Source of the DNA: DASPUI01 sp035622995
GTDB lineage: Bacteria > Verrucomicrobiota > Verrucomicrobiia > Chthoniobacterales > UBA10450
Assembly: GCA_035622995.1 (NCBI GenBank)
Contig: DASPUI010000030.1
Location: 1 to 16,383, forward strand
Direction of reading: 5' to 3'
Length of the DNA: 16,383 nucleotides
Each line of letters begins with the position of its first letter. Positions within the stretch are counted from its first letter, which is position 1. Below the pieces are notes generated by a model. That model did not search any database. It worked only from the letters and a program-made list of their open reading frames with translations, and was not told the DNA's origin. This document shows, in pieces, positions 5,678 through 13,346 of this stretch. The translations under genes were made by a program, and so were the position numbers.

Positions 5678-8204
5678 AGGAGGTTGTTTCGACCCCGACC
5701 AAGCTTCGAATCGACTCTTCCAGCCGCTCGAAATTGATCGGCTTGGTTAAATGGTCGGAAAAACCGGCGGCTTGCGCACTGGTTACGTCATTTTCCATGC
5801 CGTAGCCACTGAGAGCGATTCCGCGGAGACCTTTCCTTTCGTGCAATTCGCGCATTAAGTCATATCCGCTTCGATCCGGTAAGCCGATGTCACTAATTAG
5901 TAGATCGAATTTCTGTTCGTGTGCTCGGGCCAATGCCTGGTCAGCGGAGTGCGCAGTCGCGACTTTGTAGCCATGGCGCTCCAGCATTCTCTTCATCCCG
6001 ATGCATGTATCGACGTGATCATCCACGAGCAAAATCAGAGGCTTCTGAGCGCTTAAGGCCTGTTCCAATTCCCTCGGCGTCTTTCTACCTGATTTATCTT
6101 TCGCCTGAGACGGTGCCGGCACCGTTTTCAAACTTACGGTAAAGGTAGCGCCTCGGTCCTTCCCAGCGCTTGCCACACTCACTTTTCCCCCGTGCGCTTC
6201 GACCATCGCTTTTGATATAGCGAGACCCAGCCCCAGGCCGCCAAATTGGCGAGTGATCGACGTTTGACCCTGCTCGAATGCGTTGAAGATTTTGTCGATC
6301 TTTTCCTTCTCAATACCGATGCCGGTATCGGAGATTTTGATTTCAACTTCGCCCGTTGAAGAATTGCGAGTAGCAATGGTAAGATGCCCCCTTGCCGGAG
6401 TAAACTTCACGCTATTCTTAATTAAATTCCAAAATACCTGCTGCAACCGCGCCGAATCGCCCTCCACAAATGCCTGGCGCGCCGCGAGATCAAAACCGGC
6501 TTCAATATTTTTTGCCGCAATATCCTTGCGGCAGATCTCAAAGGCGCGCTCCAGAATCTCGTGGACATCCACCACTTCGAAAGTCAGCTGGAGTTTTCCT
6601 TTGGCGATGCGCGTGACGTCGAGCAAATCGTCGATCAGGCGCGCTTCCAGTTCAACATTTCGGCGAATGACCTCGAGTGCCTGTCGAGTTCGTGGAGACT
6701 GCGCCGCGGTCTCTTCTAATTCGCCAACCATTGCGATCACTGGAGAGAGCGGATTGCGCAGTTCATGGGAGAGTAGTGCGAGAAATTGGTCCTTGGAGGC
6801 GTTAGCTGTGATTAGCTCGCGGCGCGATATTACGTCACCCGTCTTGTCTTCGATCAGATAAAGCACGCCTTCGATGATTTGTTGCGAACCCTGGAGACGC
6901 AACAAATTCACATTCACGAAATGAGTGGCGCCGGTTTCATCTTTGAACGGTTGCTCGATCGATTGAAACGGTGTCCCAAACGAAAGCACTTTCTCGATCG
7001 CGTCGACCGGGGCGATTTTCACATCATCATAGGTAACCTCCGTGATTTCAGCGCAGCACGGCAGGCCTCCAAAGCGACGCGCCATTCGGTCGAACGCTTC
7101 GTTGGCATGGAGAAACTTTCGCGACGTCGGGTCGACAAAAGCGATCCCAATCGGCATGTTCGCGAGAATTTTTTCATTGAAAAGAACTTCGCGCTCGAGC
7201 TGGCGAGCCGCCTCCGTTTGACGTTGATAGAACAAGCCGCTGAGCCATGCGAAGACCGCAGTCAAACCCATCAGCCAGCCGGCAAGGACGGTTGTCTTCA
7301 CGCGCCAGTCGTAAACCGATTTAAAAGCAACGGCTTTTGGCTGTTCGAGGAGCGCGATCCAGGTGGTCGATTCAACCGGACTGAACCAATAAAGGTTGTT
7401 GAAGCGTTCGAGATGGCCCTGTTTGTTTCGTAAGACCTCTTTTATAAGTCGCTCTTCGGCGACTGAGAAACCGGACCCGTTGGGCCCTGGCTTGGTCGTA
7501 AAGAGGGCCTTGCCGTGTTGATCGACAATTTGACAGGTAGATTGTTCGGCGAACTCAACGGTCGACAAACGGCTACCGATTCGCTCAGCCAGGACAGATA
7601 CCCCAAGATAGCCAAGTATTTTTTTGTCGGCAGAACGAACCGCTCCGACGATTTCCGTCGCTAGGCGATTGTCGCCCGGACGCTGATGAACCGGCGAGAC
7701 AAACACTTCATTGGAATTGCTCGTCTGGGCCAGCCACAAACTCGAATCGAAATCTTTCCCGATCATTCCATGATTGGCAGGGATCGATGCGATCAGGCGG
7801 CCGTCGCCATCGGTAATGAACATTCCGTCGATGCGAGGATGCGAATAAAATGTCGAGCTCAGCCATTGCTGAGCGGCGGCTTGCGGATTTGTGCTGGCCA
7901 AGATTTTCGCAAATTCCGGTGAAGCCTGGTCATACCGAACAATTCCGCCGGTTCGGCTAAGGTCGTCGCCAACCAGATGGCCGACCAATTGAACGAAAGC
8001 CTGGCGGTCGCGGACAATCTTCGATTCGAGCGTGTTGCTCAGGATTGTGTAAGAAAGCCAGAGAACGAGGATTGACGGGACCCATCCGGCCAGAAGGATG
8101 GCCAGAACGATGTTGAACCGCTCAAACCGGTTGCGTGCGTCTTTTTTGCTCGGGTATCGCAATCGCATGCCGCCGCGGTGGAAACGTAGCATAAACGCCG
8201 CCAT
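5676..8204 (-). CDS. Membrane hybrid histidine kinase (Cache-like sensor, PAS, HisKA, HATPase, receiver)
   Basis: An 842-residue inner-membrane sensor. A short basic N-terminus precedes TM1 (about 31-53). A periplasmic region (about 55-300) has the look of a double Cache ligand-binding domain (MFITDGDGRLIAS, then GYLGVSVLAERI), and TM2 is at about 303-326. A PAS-like domain spans about 342-455. HisKA carries the phospho-acceptor H480 in LLSHELRNPLSP. The HATPase has an N-box (NLIKNSVKF, 593-601), DTGIG (626-630) and GLGLGLAI (656-663). The C-terminal receiver (about 722-838) has the acidic pair D728/D729, phospho-acceptor D772, S799 and K821, all the expected residues. No DNA-binding output is present, so phosphate must pass to an unseen partner or the receiver controls the kinase. 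The ATG at 8204 is preceded by a weak AGG. An exported-protein gene ends 21 bases upstream on the same strand. Confidence 0.93.
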   Translation of the reverse strand: MAAFMLRFHRGGMRLRYPSKKDARNRFERFNIVLAILLAGWVPSILVLWLSYTILSNTLESKIVRDRQAFVQLVGHLVGDDLSRTGGIVRYDQASPEFAKILASTNPQAAAQQWLSSTFYSHPRIDGMFITDGDGRLIASIPANHGMIGKDFDSSLWLAQTSNSNEVFVSPVHQRPGDNRLATEIVGAVRSADKKILGYLGVSVLAERIGSRLSTVEFAEQSTCQIVDQHGKALFTTKPGPNGSGFSVAEERLIKEVLRNKQGHLERFNNLYWFSPVESTTWIALLEQPKAVAFKSVYDWRVKTTVLAGWLMGLTAVFAWLSGLFYQRQTEAARQLEREVLFNEKILANMPIGIAFVDPTSRKFLHANEAFDRMARRFGGLPCCAEITEVTYDDVKIAPVDAIEKVLSFGTPFQSIEQPFKDETGATHFVNVNLLRLQGSQQIIEGVLYLIEDKTGDVISRRELITANASKDQFLALLSHELRNPLSPVIAMVGELEETAAQSPRTRQALEVIRRNVELEARLIDDLLDVTRIAKGKLQLTFEVVDVHEILERAFEICRKDIAAKNIEAGFDLAARQAFVEGDSARLQQVFWNLIKNSVKFTPARGHLTIATRNSSTGEVEIKISDTGIGIEKEKIDKIFNAFEQGQTSITRQFGGLGLGLAISKAMVEAHGGKVSVASAGKDRGATFTVSLKTVPAPSQAKDKSGRKTPRELEQALSAQKPLILLVDDHVDTCIGMKRMLERHGYKVATAHSADQALARAHEQKFDLLISDIGLPDRSGYDLMRELHERKGLRGIALSGYGMENDVTSAQAAGFSDHLTKPINFERLEESIRSLVGVETTS

Positions 8205-8225
8205 TCGCAGTCGCCTGGAATGATT

Positions 8226-9104
8226 TTATTCAACATGCCGAATTGCCTCGTTGGCCGCGTGCGCCTGGCTCTGAATCTCTCTGATGTCAGCAATTGTGAG
8301 CTGAGAGGCCGCCTTTTTGTTGAGGATGGCGCCGATCGATTGCACGGCCAAGCGAATTCGGTCAAACATTTGGGCGTGCATAAGTCTCGGCGGGAGAGTG
8401 TTTAACTCGTCAGCGAAATAATTTGCGAGCTGCGGCTGTGCTAAAATTTGCGCGCGCTGCGACGAGAAGTTTATTGCAACCGCAGCTGCGCTCATTTCCA
8501 AGCCCCGCAACCAACCGCCCAGGCTGATTAAATGCGCCATTTTTTCGTCGCGCAGTGCAATCATCGCTTCCTCGACATCCGCCTGCGTTCCGATCAGCTC
8601 TTCGCGCACCGCCTCCCAATTTCCCTGCTGGCCTTCTTCGGTCAGGCTTGCGCTGTGGCGAGTCACCCGTTCCCCAACCCCCAAGCCTCGTGCTTCGCGC
8701 AGCAAGACACGACCAAACTCTTCCACTAAATTTTTTCGCTGGGCTTCGACAATGAGGAAGCCGTCTGCAATCAGGCCGCCGAAAATGAGGCCTTTTTGTT
8801 CGCGATCAACTGGCGCCGCACTTGGCAACTCGCGTTTGATGCGGTCGAACGGCAGCGGTTTCAGCTTATCGAGCTGATCGAAAACTCGGGCGATCGAAGG
8901 TGCCGTGTACTGATTAATTCCGAGTTCTTCACGTTCGTGACCGGGATTACCAAATTGTTCTTCCTGGGCGGAGGCGGTGCTCGCTCCGGCGATAATCAGC
9001 CCGAATACGGCCAATAATAACATTTCGGGGAGCGCTTTGGTGCCCGTTTTGAGAGGCGCACGCGCCAATTTTTGATTTGACGCCTGCAACGGAAGGGCCA
9101 TCAT
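8226..9104 (-). CDS. Exported helical protein of unknown function, upstream of the hybrid kinase
   Basis: I do not recognise this family. The frame is open upstream as far as 9320, but that part would overlap the divergent glycosyltransferase and has no signal-like character. The adjacent ATGs at 9104 and 9101 give a basic n-region (KLARAPLKTGTK), a hydrophobic core (LLLAVFGLIIAGAS) and a signal-peptidase-like site ASA-Q after about residue 46. The mature part, about 246 residues, is predicted mostly helical, without cysteine pairs, lipobox or metal motifs. It includes a Gly-rich stretch (GLIFGGLIADGFL) and a charged helical middle (EEGQQGNWEAVREELIGTQADVEEAMIAL). It is therefore probably periplasmic. 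It ends 21 bases before the sensor kinase on the same strand, so the two are probably cotranscribed and may act together, for example as ligand-presenting protein and sensor. That link is inference. Confidence 0.72.
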   Translation of the reverse strand: MMALPLQASNQKLARAPLKTGTKALPEMLLLAVFGLIIAGASTASAQEEQFGNPGHEREELGINQYTAPSIARVFDQLDKLKPLPFDRIKRELPSAAPVDREQKGLIFGGLIADGFLIVEAQRKNLVEEFGRVLLREARGLGVGERVTRHSASLTEEGQQGNWEAVREELIGTQADVEEAMIALRDEKMAHLISLGGWLRGLEMSAAAVAINFSSQRAQILAQPQLANYFADELNTLPPRLMHAQMFDRIRLAVQSIGAILNKKAASQLTIADIREIQSQAHAANEAIRHVE

Positions 9105-9146
9105 GCGCCCGTGCTGCCTTAACCATCGGCAGTGGCCAGAACCTTT

Positions 9147-10649
9147 ATGCAGGGAAGCCCCGGTTATATTATTTGGACAGTCTGCTATTTGGCGGTGTTG
9201 ATTGGCCTCTCTGCATACGGAGTTCATCGGTATTTCATCATCTACCTCTTCCTTAAGAACCGGAAATGCAAGGCGCGGCCGGCCGGTCAATTCGAACGGT
9301 TGCCGAAAGTCACCATGCAATTGCCAATCTTTAACGAGGTCTATGTCGTGGAGCGGTTGCTCCGGTCGGTGAGCGAACTCGATTATCCGCGGGAATTGTT
9401 GCAGATCCAGGTCCTGGATGATTCAACCGATGATACTCGCGAAATTACCGCGTCTTGCGCGGAAGAACTGTCCCGACGCGGCTTCGATGTCCAACTGATT
9501 CATCGAACGGACCGGACTGGTTTCAAAGCGGGAGCGCTCGCAACCGGACTCGATCAATCCGATGGCGAATTTCTTTGCATCCTCGACGCTGATTTTGTTG
9601 CCCAGCGGGACTTGCTCAAGCGCACGATTCATTTCTTCACCGATCCGAAGGTCGGGATGATCCAGACCAGATGGGGTCATTTGAATCGTGGCTATTCGCT
9701 GCTCACGCGCGTCCAAGCGATGTTTCTCGATGGGCACCTTCTCCTCGAACAAACCGCGCGCAGCCGAAGTGGCCGATTTTTTAACTTCAATGGCACGGCG
9801 GGACTTTGGCGGAAATCCTGCATCGTGGAAGCAGGGGGATGGCAGCACGATACGCTAACCGAGGACCTGGACCTTAGTTATCGCGCGCAACTTGCCGGCT
9901 GGAAATTTATTTTTCTGCCCGACGTTGTGACGCCGGCTGAACTGCCGGTGGACATGAATGGTTTCAAATCTCAGCAGCATCGCTGGACGAAAGGGTCGAT
10001 TCAGACGTGCAAAAAACTTTTGCCGCGGATCTGGCGCAGTCGACTGCCATTTCCAATCAAACTGGAGGCAACAGGTCATCTGATTTCAAATTTTGCCTAT
10101 CTCCTTCTGGCTTGCTTGTGCGTCCTTCTGCATCCGGCAGCGGGCGGCCCGCAGGCAGGTTGGCTTCGCACTATTTTGATCGATATCCCGATTTTCCTGA
10201 CTGCCTCTGTTTCGGTGGCAGTGTTCTATGTTTGTGCGCAGCGCGAACTTAACCCGCGTAATTGGATGAAGCAGATGTTGCTGCTTCCCTGTTTGCTGGC
10301 GCTCGGAATCGGTCTTTCATTGAATAATGCGCGCGCCGTGCTGGAGGCTATTTTTAATCATCAATCTGATTTTACTCGAACTCCAAAATACGGAATCGAA
10401 CGCAACTCCCAGTCGTGGCGTAGTTGCAAATACCGGCCGTTGAAATCGGCGCTTCCGCTGGCCGAATTGGCTTTCGCCGTCTATTTCAGCTATTTCGTGT
10501 GGTACGCGGTCATCCATCGCCAATTCCTGTCGGTACCATTTCTGCTAATGTTCCAAGCCGGGTTTTTCTATGTCTCTCTCTCCTCCCTTGCACCGTGGCC
10601 AAAGCTTAATTTTGGTGGCGCGCGTGAACCGGCTGCAATTCCAGCGTGA
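9147..10649 (+). CDS. Membrane glycosyltransferase family 2, cellulose-synthase-like
   Basis: Inner-membrane enzyme predicted to transfer sugar from a nucleotide-sugar to a growing glycan or lipid. One N-terminal helix (about residues 7-36 from the ATG) precedes a cytosolic GT-A domain starting PKVTMQLPIFNE. All residues of the processive GT2 signature are present: the DDSTDD pair, the DAD metal-binding triad, TEDLD (catalytic aspartate) and QQHRW (the QxxRW motif). Several C-terminal helices follow (about 310-330, 345-365, 378-395, 440-480). At 500 residues it resembles the CESA-like glycosyltransferases found across many bacteria, but it lacks a PilZ domain, so cellulose synthesis is not implied. 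The ATG at 9147 is chosen; a GTG at 9132 would add five residues. It diverges from the exported-protein gene across about 40 bases, and an L,D-transpeptidase follows after 31 bases, suggesting an envelope role. Confidence 0.9.
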   Translation: MQGSPGYIIWTVCYLAVLIGLSAYGVHRYFIIYLFLKNRKCKARPAGQFERLPKVTMQLPIFNEVYVVERLLRSVSELDYPRELLQIQVLDDSTDDTREITASCAEELSRRGFDVQLIHRTDRTGFKAGALATGLDQSDGEFLCILDADFVAQRDLLKRTIHFFTDPKVGMIQTRWGHLNRGYSLLTRVQAMFLDGHLLLEQTARSRSGRFFNFNGTAGLWRKSCIVEAGGWQHDTLTEDLDLSYRAQLAGWKFIFLPDVVTPAELPVDMNGFKSQQHRWTKGSIQTCKKLLPRIWRSRLPFPIKLEATGHLISNFAYLLLACLCVLLHPAAGGPQAGWLRTILIDIPIFLTASVSVAVFYVCAQRELNPRNWMKQMLLLPCLLALGIGLSLNNARAVLEAIFNHQSDFTRTPKYGIERNSQSWRSCKYRPLKSALPLAELAFAVYFSYFVWYAVIHRQFLSVPFLLMFQAGFFYVSLSSLAPWPKLNFGGAREPAAIPA

Positions 10650-10668
10650 CAAAACGCAATTTCTGAGT

Positions 10669-10675
10669 AAAGGGA
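10669..10675 (+). promoter_or_regulatory. Shine-Dalgarno site deciding the L,D-transpeptidase start
   Basis: AAAGGGA ends five bases before the ATG at 10681 and is one of the few good ribosome-binding sites in the window. It favours 10681 over an in-frame ATG at 10570, which lies inside the glycosyltransferase gene and would put a non-hydrophobic extension before the signal peptide. Confidence 0.6.
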
Positions 10676-10680
10676 CGCGG

Positions 10681-11361
10681 ATGTTGCGTCTCTCCCTCGC
10701 GCTTCTGGCCCTGTTTTTATCGGTTTCGTTAGGTCGCAGCAGCGATGCCATCGTCGACGATCCTTCCAATCGTGTCATTATTAGCGTGCGGGATCAAAAA
10801 CTCATGCTGATCGAGAGCGGCAAGAAGATCGCGATCTATCCGGTTTCCACCTCCAAGTTTGGTCTTGGCGATTCGTTAGGCCGCCTGACAACGCCGCTCG
10901 GGTTTCTTCAAGTCGTCCAAAAAATCGGCGATCGCGCTCCCGCCGGTGCCGTCTTTCACAATCGCCGATGGACCGGGGAAGTTCTCAAACCTAATGCGCC
11001 AGGCCGCGACCCGATCGTGACCCGAATTATTTGGCTGCGCGGTCTTGAAGCGGAAAATGCCCACGCATTCGGACGGTGCATTTACATTCATGGCACATCG
11101 GAGGAACGGACAATCGGCCGCCCCGCCAGCTACGGCTGCATCCGGATGAAATCGAAGGATGTAGTCGATCTTTATGATCAGATTTTTCTCGGAACAATTG
11201 TCCAGATTGTTCCCGATCATTTACCGGCCCCGAAGACCGCTGTGTCAGATTCACCGACGCCACCAATTCCGCCCATGCCTAACGACCAGTTAATCCTCGC
11301 GCGCGGGGCCGAAAAGACCAAGGTCCGGCATTCGTTAATCGCCTCCGGCCGCGGCGCTTGA
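10681..11361 (+). CDS. Exported L,D-transpeptidase (YkuD family)
   Basis: Periplasmic enzyme predicted to form 3-3 peptidoglycan cross-links or attach proteins to the cell wall through a cysteine acyl-enzyme. The 226-residue product starts with a signal peptide (MLRLSLALLALFLSVSLGRS) and then a YkuD domain (about 30-178): VIISVRDQKLMLIESGK, TTPLGFLQV, and the active-site block with H137 in IYIHGTSE and the nucleophile C153 in YGCIRM. All expected catalytic residues are present. The C-terminal 45 or so residues are a Pro-rich, probably disordered tail (TPPIPPMP). There is no LysM or other wall-binding domain. The start at 10681 has an AAAGGGA site. The gene lies 31 bases after the glycosyltransferase and is probably in the same transcript. 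A hairpin with a U-rich tail lies downstream, before rpsT. Confidence 0.93.
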   Translation: MLRLSLALLALFLSVSLGRSSDAIVDDPSNRVIISVRDQKLMLIESGKKIAIYPVSTSKFGLGDSLGRLTTPLGFLQVVQKIGDRAPAGAVFHNRRWTGEVLKPNAPGRDPIVTRIIWLRGLEAENAHAFGRCIYIHGTSEERTIGRPASYGCIRMKSKDVVDLYDQIFLGTIVQIVPDHLPAPKTAVSDSPTPPIPPMPNDQLILARGAEKTKVRHSLIASGRGA

Positions 11362-11404
11362 CCGTTCGTCGTTCCGGCGATTGGCTTCTTGACAAGGCCG
11401 GTTA

Positions 11405-11437
11405 GTGCAGCGAGCCTGCACGCCCGTTTAATTTTTT
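11405..11437 (+). promoter_or_regulatory. Hairpin with U-rich tail in the rpsT leader
   Basis: GTGCAG and CTGCAC form a perfect 6-bp stem around CGAGC, followed five bases later by TTTAATTTTTT and then the rpsT ATG. It may be a terminator for the upstream L,D-transpeptidase transcript or a leader structure acting on S20 translation; the sequence cannot tell which. Confidence 0.4.
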
Positions 11438-11441
11438 ACCG

Positions 11442-11711
11442 ATGGCGAATACAAAATCTGCAGCCAAGCGCGCCCGGCAATCGCTCAGCCGCATGCGACA
11501 AAATCGCGCCGTCCGTTCGCGACTGCGCACGTTGCAAAAGCGCGTACGAGGTGGCGAAGCGGCGAATTCCGAAACCATTCGCGCGCTTGTCTCGGCGCTC
11601 GATAAAGCAGCCAAGCGCGGCATCATTCACCGTAATGCGGCGAATCGCCGTAAATCCCGGCTCAACAAACTGATGGCAGGATCGGCGGGGACGAAAAAGC
11701 AGGCAGCTTAA
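11442..11711 (+). CDS. rpsT: 30S ribosomal protein S20
   Basis: Primary 16S rRNA-binding protein of the small subunit. The 89-residue, very basic product begins MANTKSAAKRARQSLSRMRQNR, the standard S20 opening, and continues with LRTLQKRV, LVSALDKAAKRGIIHRNAANRRKSRL and an Ala-rich end, forming the expected three-helix bundle. The family's usual length is 85-90 residues. The start is ATG at 11442; instead of a Shine-Dalgarno sequence a U-rich stretch precedes it, with a hairpin just upstream. S20 is autogenously controlled at translation in E. coli; whether that applies here is unknown. An 80-base gap before it and a 66-base gap after it suggest its own transcription unit. Confidence 0.96.
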   Translation: MANTKSAAKRARQSLSRMRQNRAVRSRLRTLQKRVRGGEAANSETIRALVSALDKAAKRGIIHRNAANRRKSRLNKLMAGSAGTKKQAA

Positions 11712-11777
11712 GCTCGGAAATTTTGCAAGGTCTCAAATCGGCTTTGCATCCTGCTCAGGACAGCTAAATTCTTTGCG

Positions 11778-12365
11778 ATGATTCCCGCGCTTTTTCTTAT
11801 CGGATTGACCGTTATTTATCGAATTGTCACAGGCTTGATGATTCATTCCGGGGCAGGCTGGATGTCGAACTTCGCGCCGATGGCGGCGGTGGCGTTATGT
11901 GGGGCGGTTTATTTTCCGCCCAGGTTGAAATTCTCCGTCCCTTTGGCGGCGCTGCTGATTTCAGATGAGATATTAAATCATGCTTACGGCGCGCCCTTTT
12001 TCGATCCGCAAATTCTTTGCCGTTATCTTGCGCTTGCACTGATCGGCCTGATCGGACTCTCGTTGCAAAATCGCGCGTCGCTCAAACTGATGCTGCCGGC
12101 CTCGATTGCGTCCTCGACAGTCTTTTACCTGATTACGAATGCTTTTTCATGGCTGAGCGACCCTGGCTACGCCAAAAACTTTGCCGGACTTGTTCAGGCG
12201 GTCACGATTGGCCTGCCTCAATACGGCGCGACTCCCAGTTGGATGTTTTTCCGAAACTCACTCCTCAGCGACTTGTTTTTTACGCTTCTTTTCGTTGGCT
12301 GCATGATTTTCGCGCCGCATGACAATCGTGCGCGCGCCGAAGTTTCACTTCCTCGCGTCGCGTAA
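11778..12365 (+). CDS. DUF6580-type integral membrane protein
   Basis: A 195-residue polytopic membrane protein with five or six hydrophobic segments (about 1-20, 30-47, 52-65, 80-98, 105-122, 162-183). The block SNFAPMAAVALCGAVYFPPRLKF followed by LISDEILNH and the late QYGATPSWMFFRNSLLSDLFFTLLF match what I know of the DUF6580 family, described only as putative transport proteins and resembling substrate-binding (S) subunits of ECF vitamin transporters in size and topology. No ATPase or EcfT gene is nearby. The ATG at 11778 has no Shine-Dalgarno site. The gene ends six bases before pdhA, so it probably leads the pdh transcript. A role in supplying a cofactor for pyruvate dehydrogenase is possible but speculative. 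Confidence 0.75.
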   Translation: MIPALFLIGLTVIYRIVTGLMIHSGAGWMSNFAPMAAVALCGAVYFPPRLKFSVPLAALLISDEILNHAYGAPFFDPQILCRYLALALIGLIGLSLQNRASLKLMLPASIASSTVFYLITNAFSWLSDPGYAKNFAGLVQAVTIGLPQYGATPSWMFFRNSLLSDLFFTLLFVGCMIFAPHDNRARAEVSLPRVA

Positions 12366-12371
12366 ATTCCA

Positions 12372-13346
12372 ATGCAGCAGCCCGACCAACGCGACGAGGT
12401 CGAGATGCTCGCGCTCATGTTGCTGATCCGGCGCTTTGAAGAGCGGGCGAGTCAACAATATCAGGCGCAGAAGATCGGCGGCTTTTGTCACCTCTACATC
12501 GGACAGGAAGCGGTTGTCGCTGGCGCGGTCGCGGCCACCCGGCCGGACGATTACATGATTACGGCGTATCGCGATCATGGTCACGCGCTGGCGCGTGGAA
12601 CGAGCGCCGATGCATGTATGGCGGAACTTTTCGGCAAAGAGACCGGGTGTTCGCGTGGCCTCGGCGGCTCGATGCATTTTTTCGACAAGGGTAACCATAT
12701 GTACGGTGGGCACGCGATTGTCGGGGCACATGTTCCGCTGGCCGCCGGAATGGCCTTTGCCTCGAAATATCGCAATGAAGATCGCGTGACGCTCTGTTTT
12801 TTTGGCGACGGCGCGATCAATCAAGGGGCGTTTCATGAAGCACTTAATCTGATTGCACTCTACAAACTGCCGGTAGTGCTCATTTGCGAAAATAATCTCT
12901 TCGCCATGGGCACCTCGGTAAAGAGATCGACGTCGCTAAAACAGATCGCCGATCGCGCTGAAGGTTACGATATTCCGGGGGATATTATTGATGGAATGAA
13001 TTTTCGCGAAGTGCGCGATAAGCTTTCGGAGATCGTCGGGTCGATTCGAAAGGAACCGCATCCGGCATTTGTCGAGATTCGGACATATCGATACCGTGGG
13101 CACTCGATGTCGGATCCGGCCAGTTATCGGACCAAAGACGAGCTTGAGAAATACCGACTCGACGATCCGATCATTCGGTTGCGCGCGCAGCTTACGCGCG
13201 AGGGAAAATTGACTAACGAACAGTTCGATCAAATCGACAAGGAGGCGAAGGAAAAGGCGCTCGCCAGTGTGAAATTTGCCGAAAACAGTGGCGAACTGCC
13301 GGTCGAGGAAGTTTACGATTACGTCTACGCAAAAGGGGCGCGATAG
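12372..13346 (+). CDS. pdhA: Pyruvate dehydrogenase E1 component, alpha subunit
   Basis: Thiamine-diphosphate-dependent decarboxylase subunit that, with E1 beta, converts pyruvate and transfers the acetyl group to the lipoyl arm of E2. The 324-residue protein shows GFCHLYIGQEAV (37-48), the YRDHGHALARG segment (66-76), GGSMHFFD (98-105), the TPP/Mg motif GDGAINQG (145-152) running to ENN (173-175), and YRYRGHSMSDPASYRT (239-254), corresponding to the phosphorylation-loop region of mitochondrial E1 alpha. The alpha/beta type E1 is distinct from the single-chain AceE of E. coli. Branched-chain 2-oxoacid E1 is the main alternative, but the close packing with pdhB and pdhC and the MHFFDKG/GHSMSDP sequences favour pyruvate. 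The ATG at 12372 follows the DUF6580 stop by six bases; the stop overlaps the pdhB GTG by one base. Confidence 0.93.
   Translation: MQQPDQRDEVEMLALMLLIRRFEERASQQYQAQKIGGFCHLYIGQEAVVAGAVAATRPDDYMITAYRDHGHALARGTSADACMAELFGKETGCSRGLGGSMHFFDKGNHMYGGHAIVGAHVPLAAGMAFASKYRNEDRVTLCFFGDGAINQGAFHEALNLIALYKLPVVLICENNLFAMGTSVKRSTSLKQIADRAEGYDIPGDIIDGMNFREVRDKLSEIVGSIRKEPHPAFVEIRTYRYRGHSMSDPASYRTKDELEKYRLDDPIIRLRAQLTREGKLTNEQFDQIDKEAKEKALASVKFAENSGELPVEEVYDYVYAKGAR

Noticed and set aside
9114..9132. CTGCC/GGCAG inverted repeat in the divergent gap before the glycosyltransferase.
   Set aside because: Only 5 bp with a nine-base loop; expected by chance in GC-rich sequence.
9105..9320. The minus-strand exported-protein frame remains open up to 9320, offering a 364-residue product.
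   Set aside because: The extra 72 residues overlap the well-supported divergent glycosyltransferase and would bury the signal peptide; the paired ATGs at 9104/9101 give a normal signal sequence.
11388..11393. Perfect TTGACA -35 hexamer upstream of rpsT.
   Set aside because: At 16-18 bases downstream the sequence is GC-rich (around CGAGCC) with no -10-like hexamer, so a promoter cannot be supported.
11749..11760. TCCTG-CT-CAGGA palindrome upstream of the DUF6580 gene.
   Set aside because: Five-base arms with no supporting promoter or T-run; too short to call.
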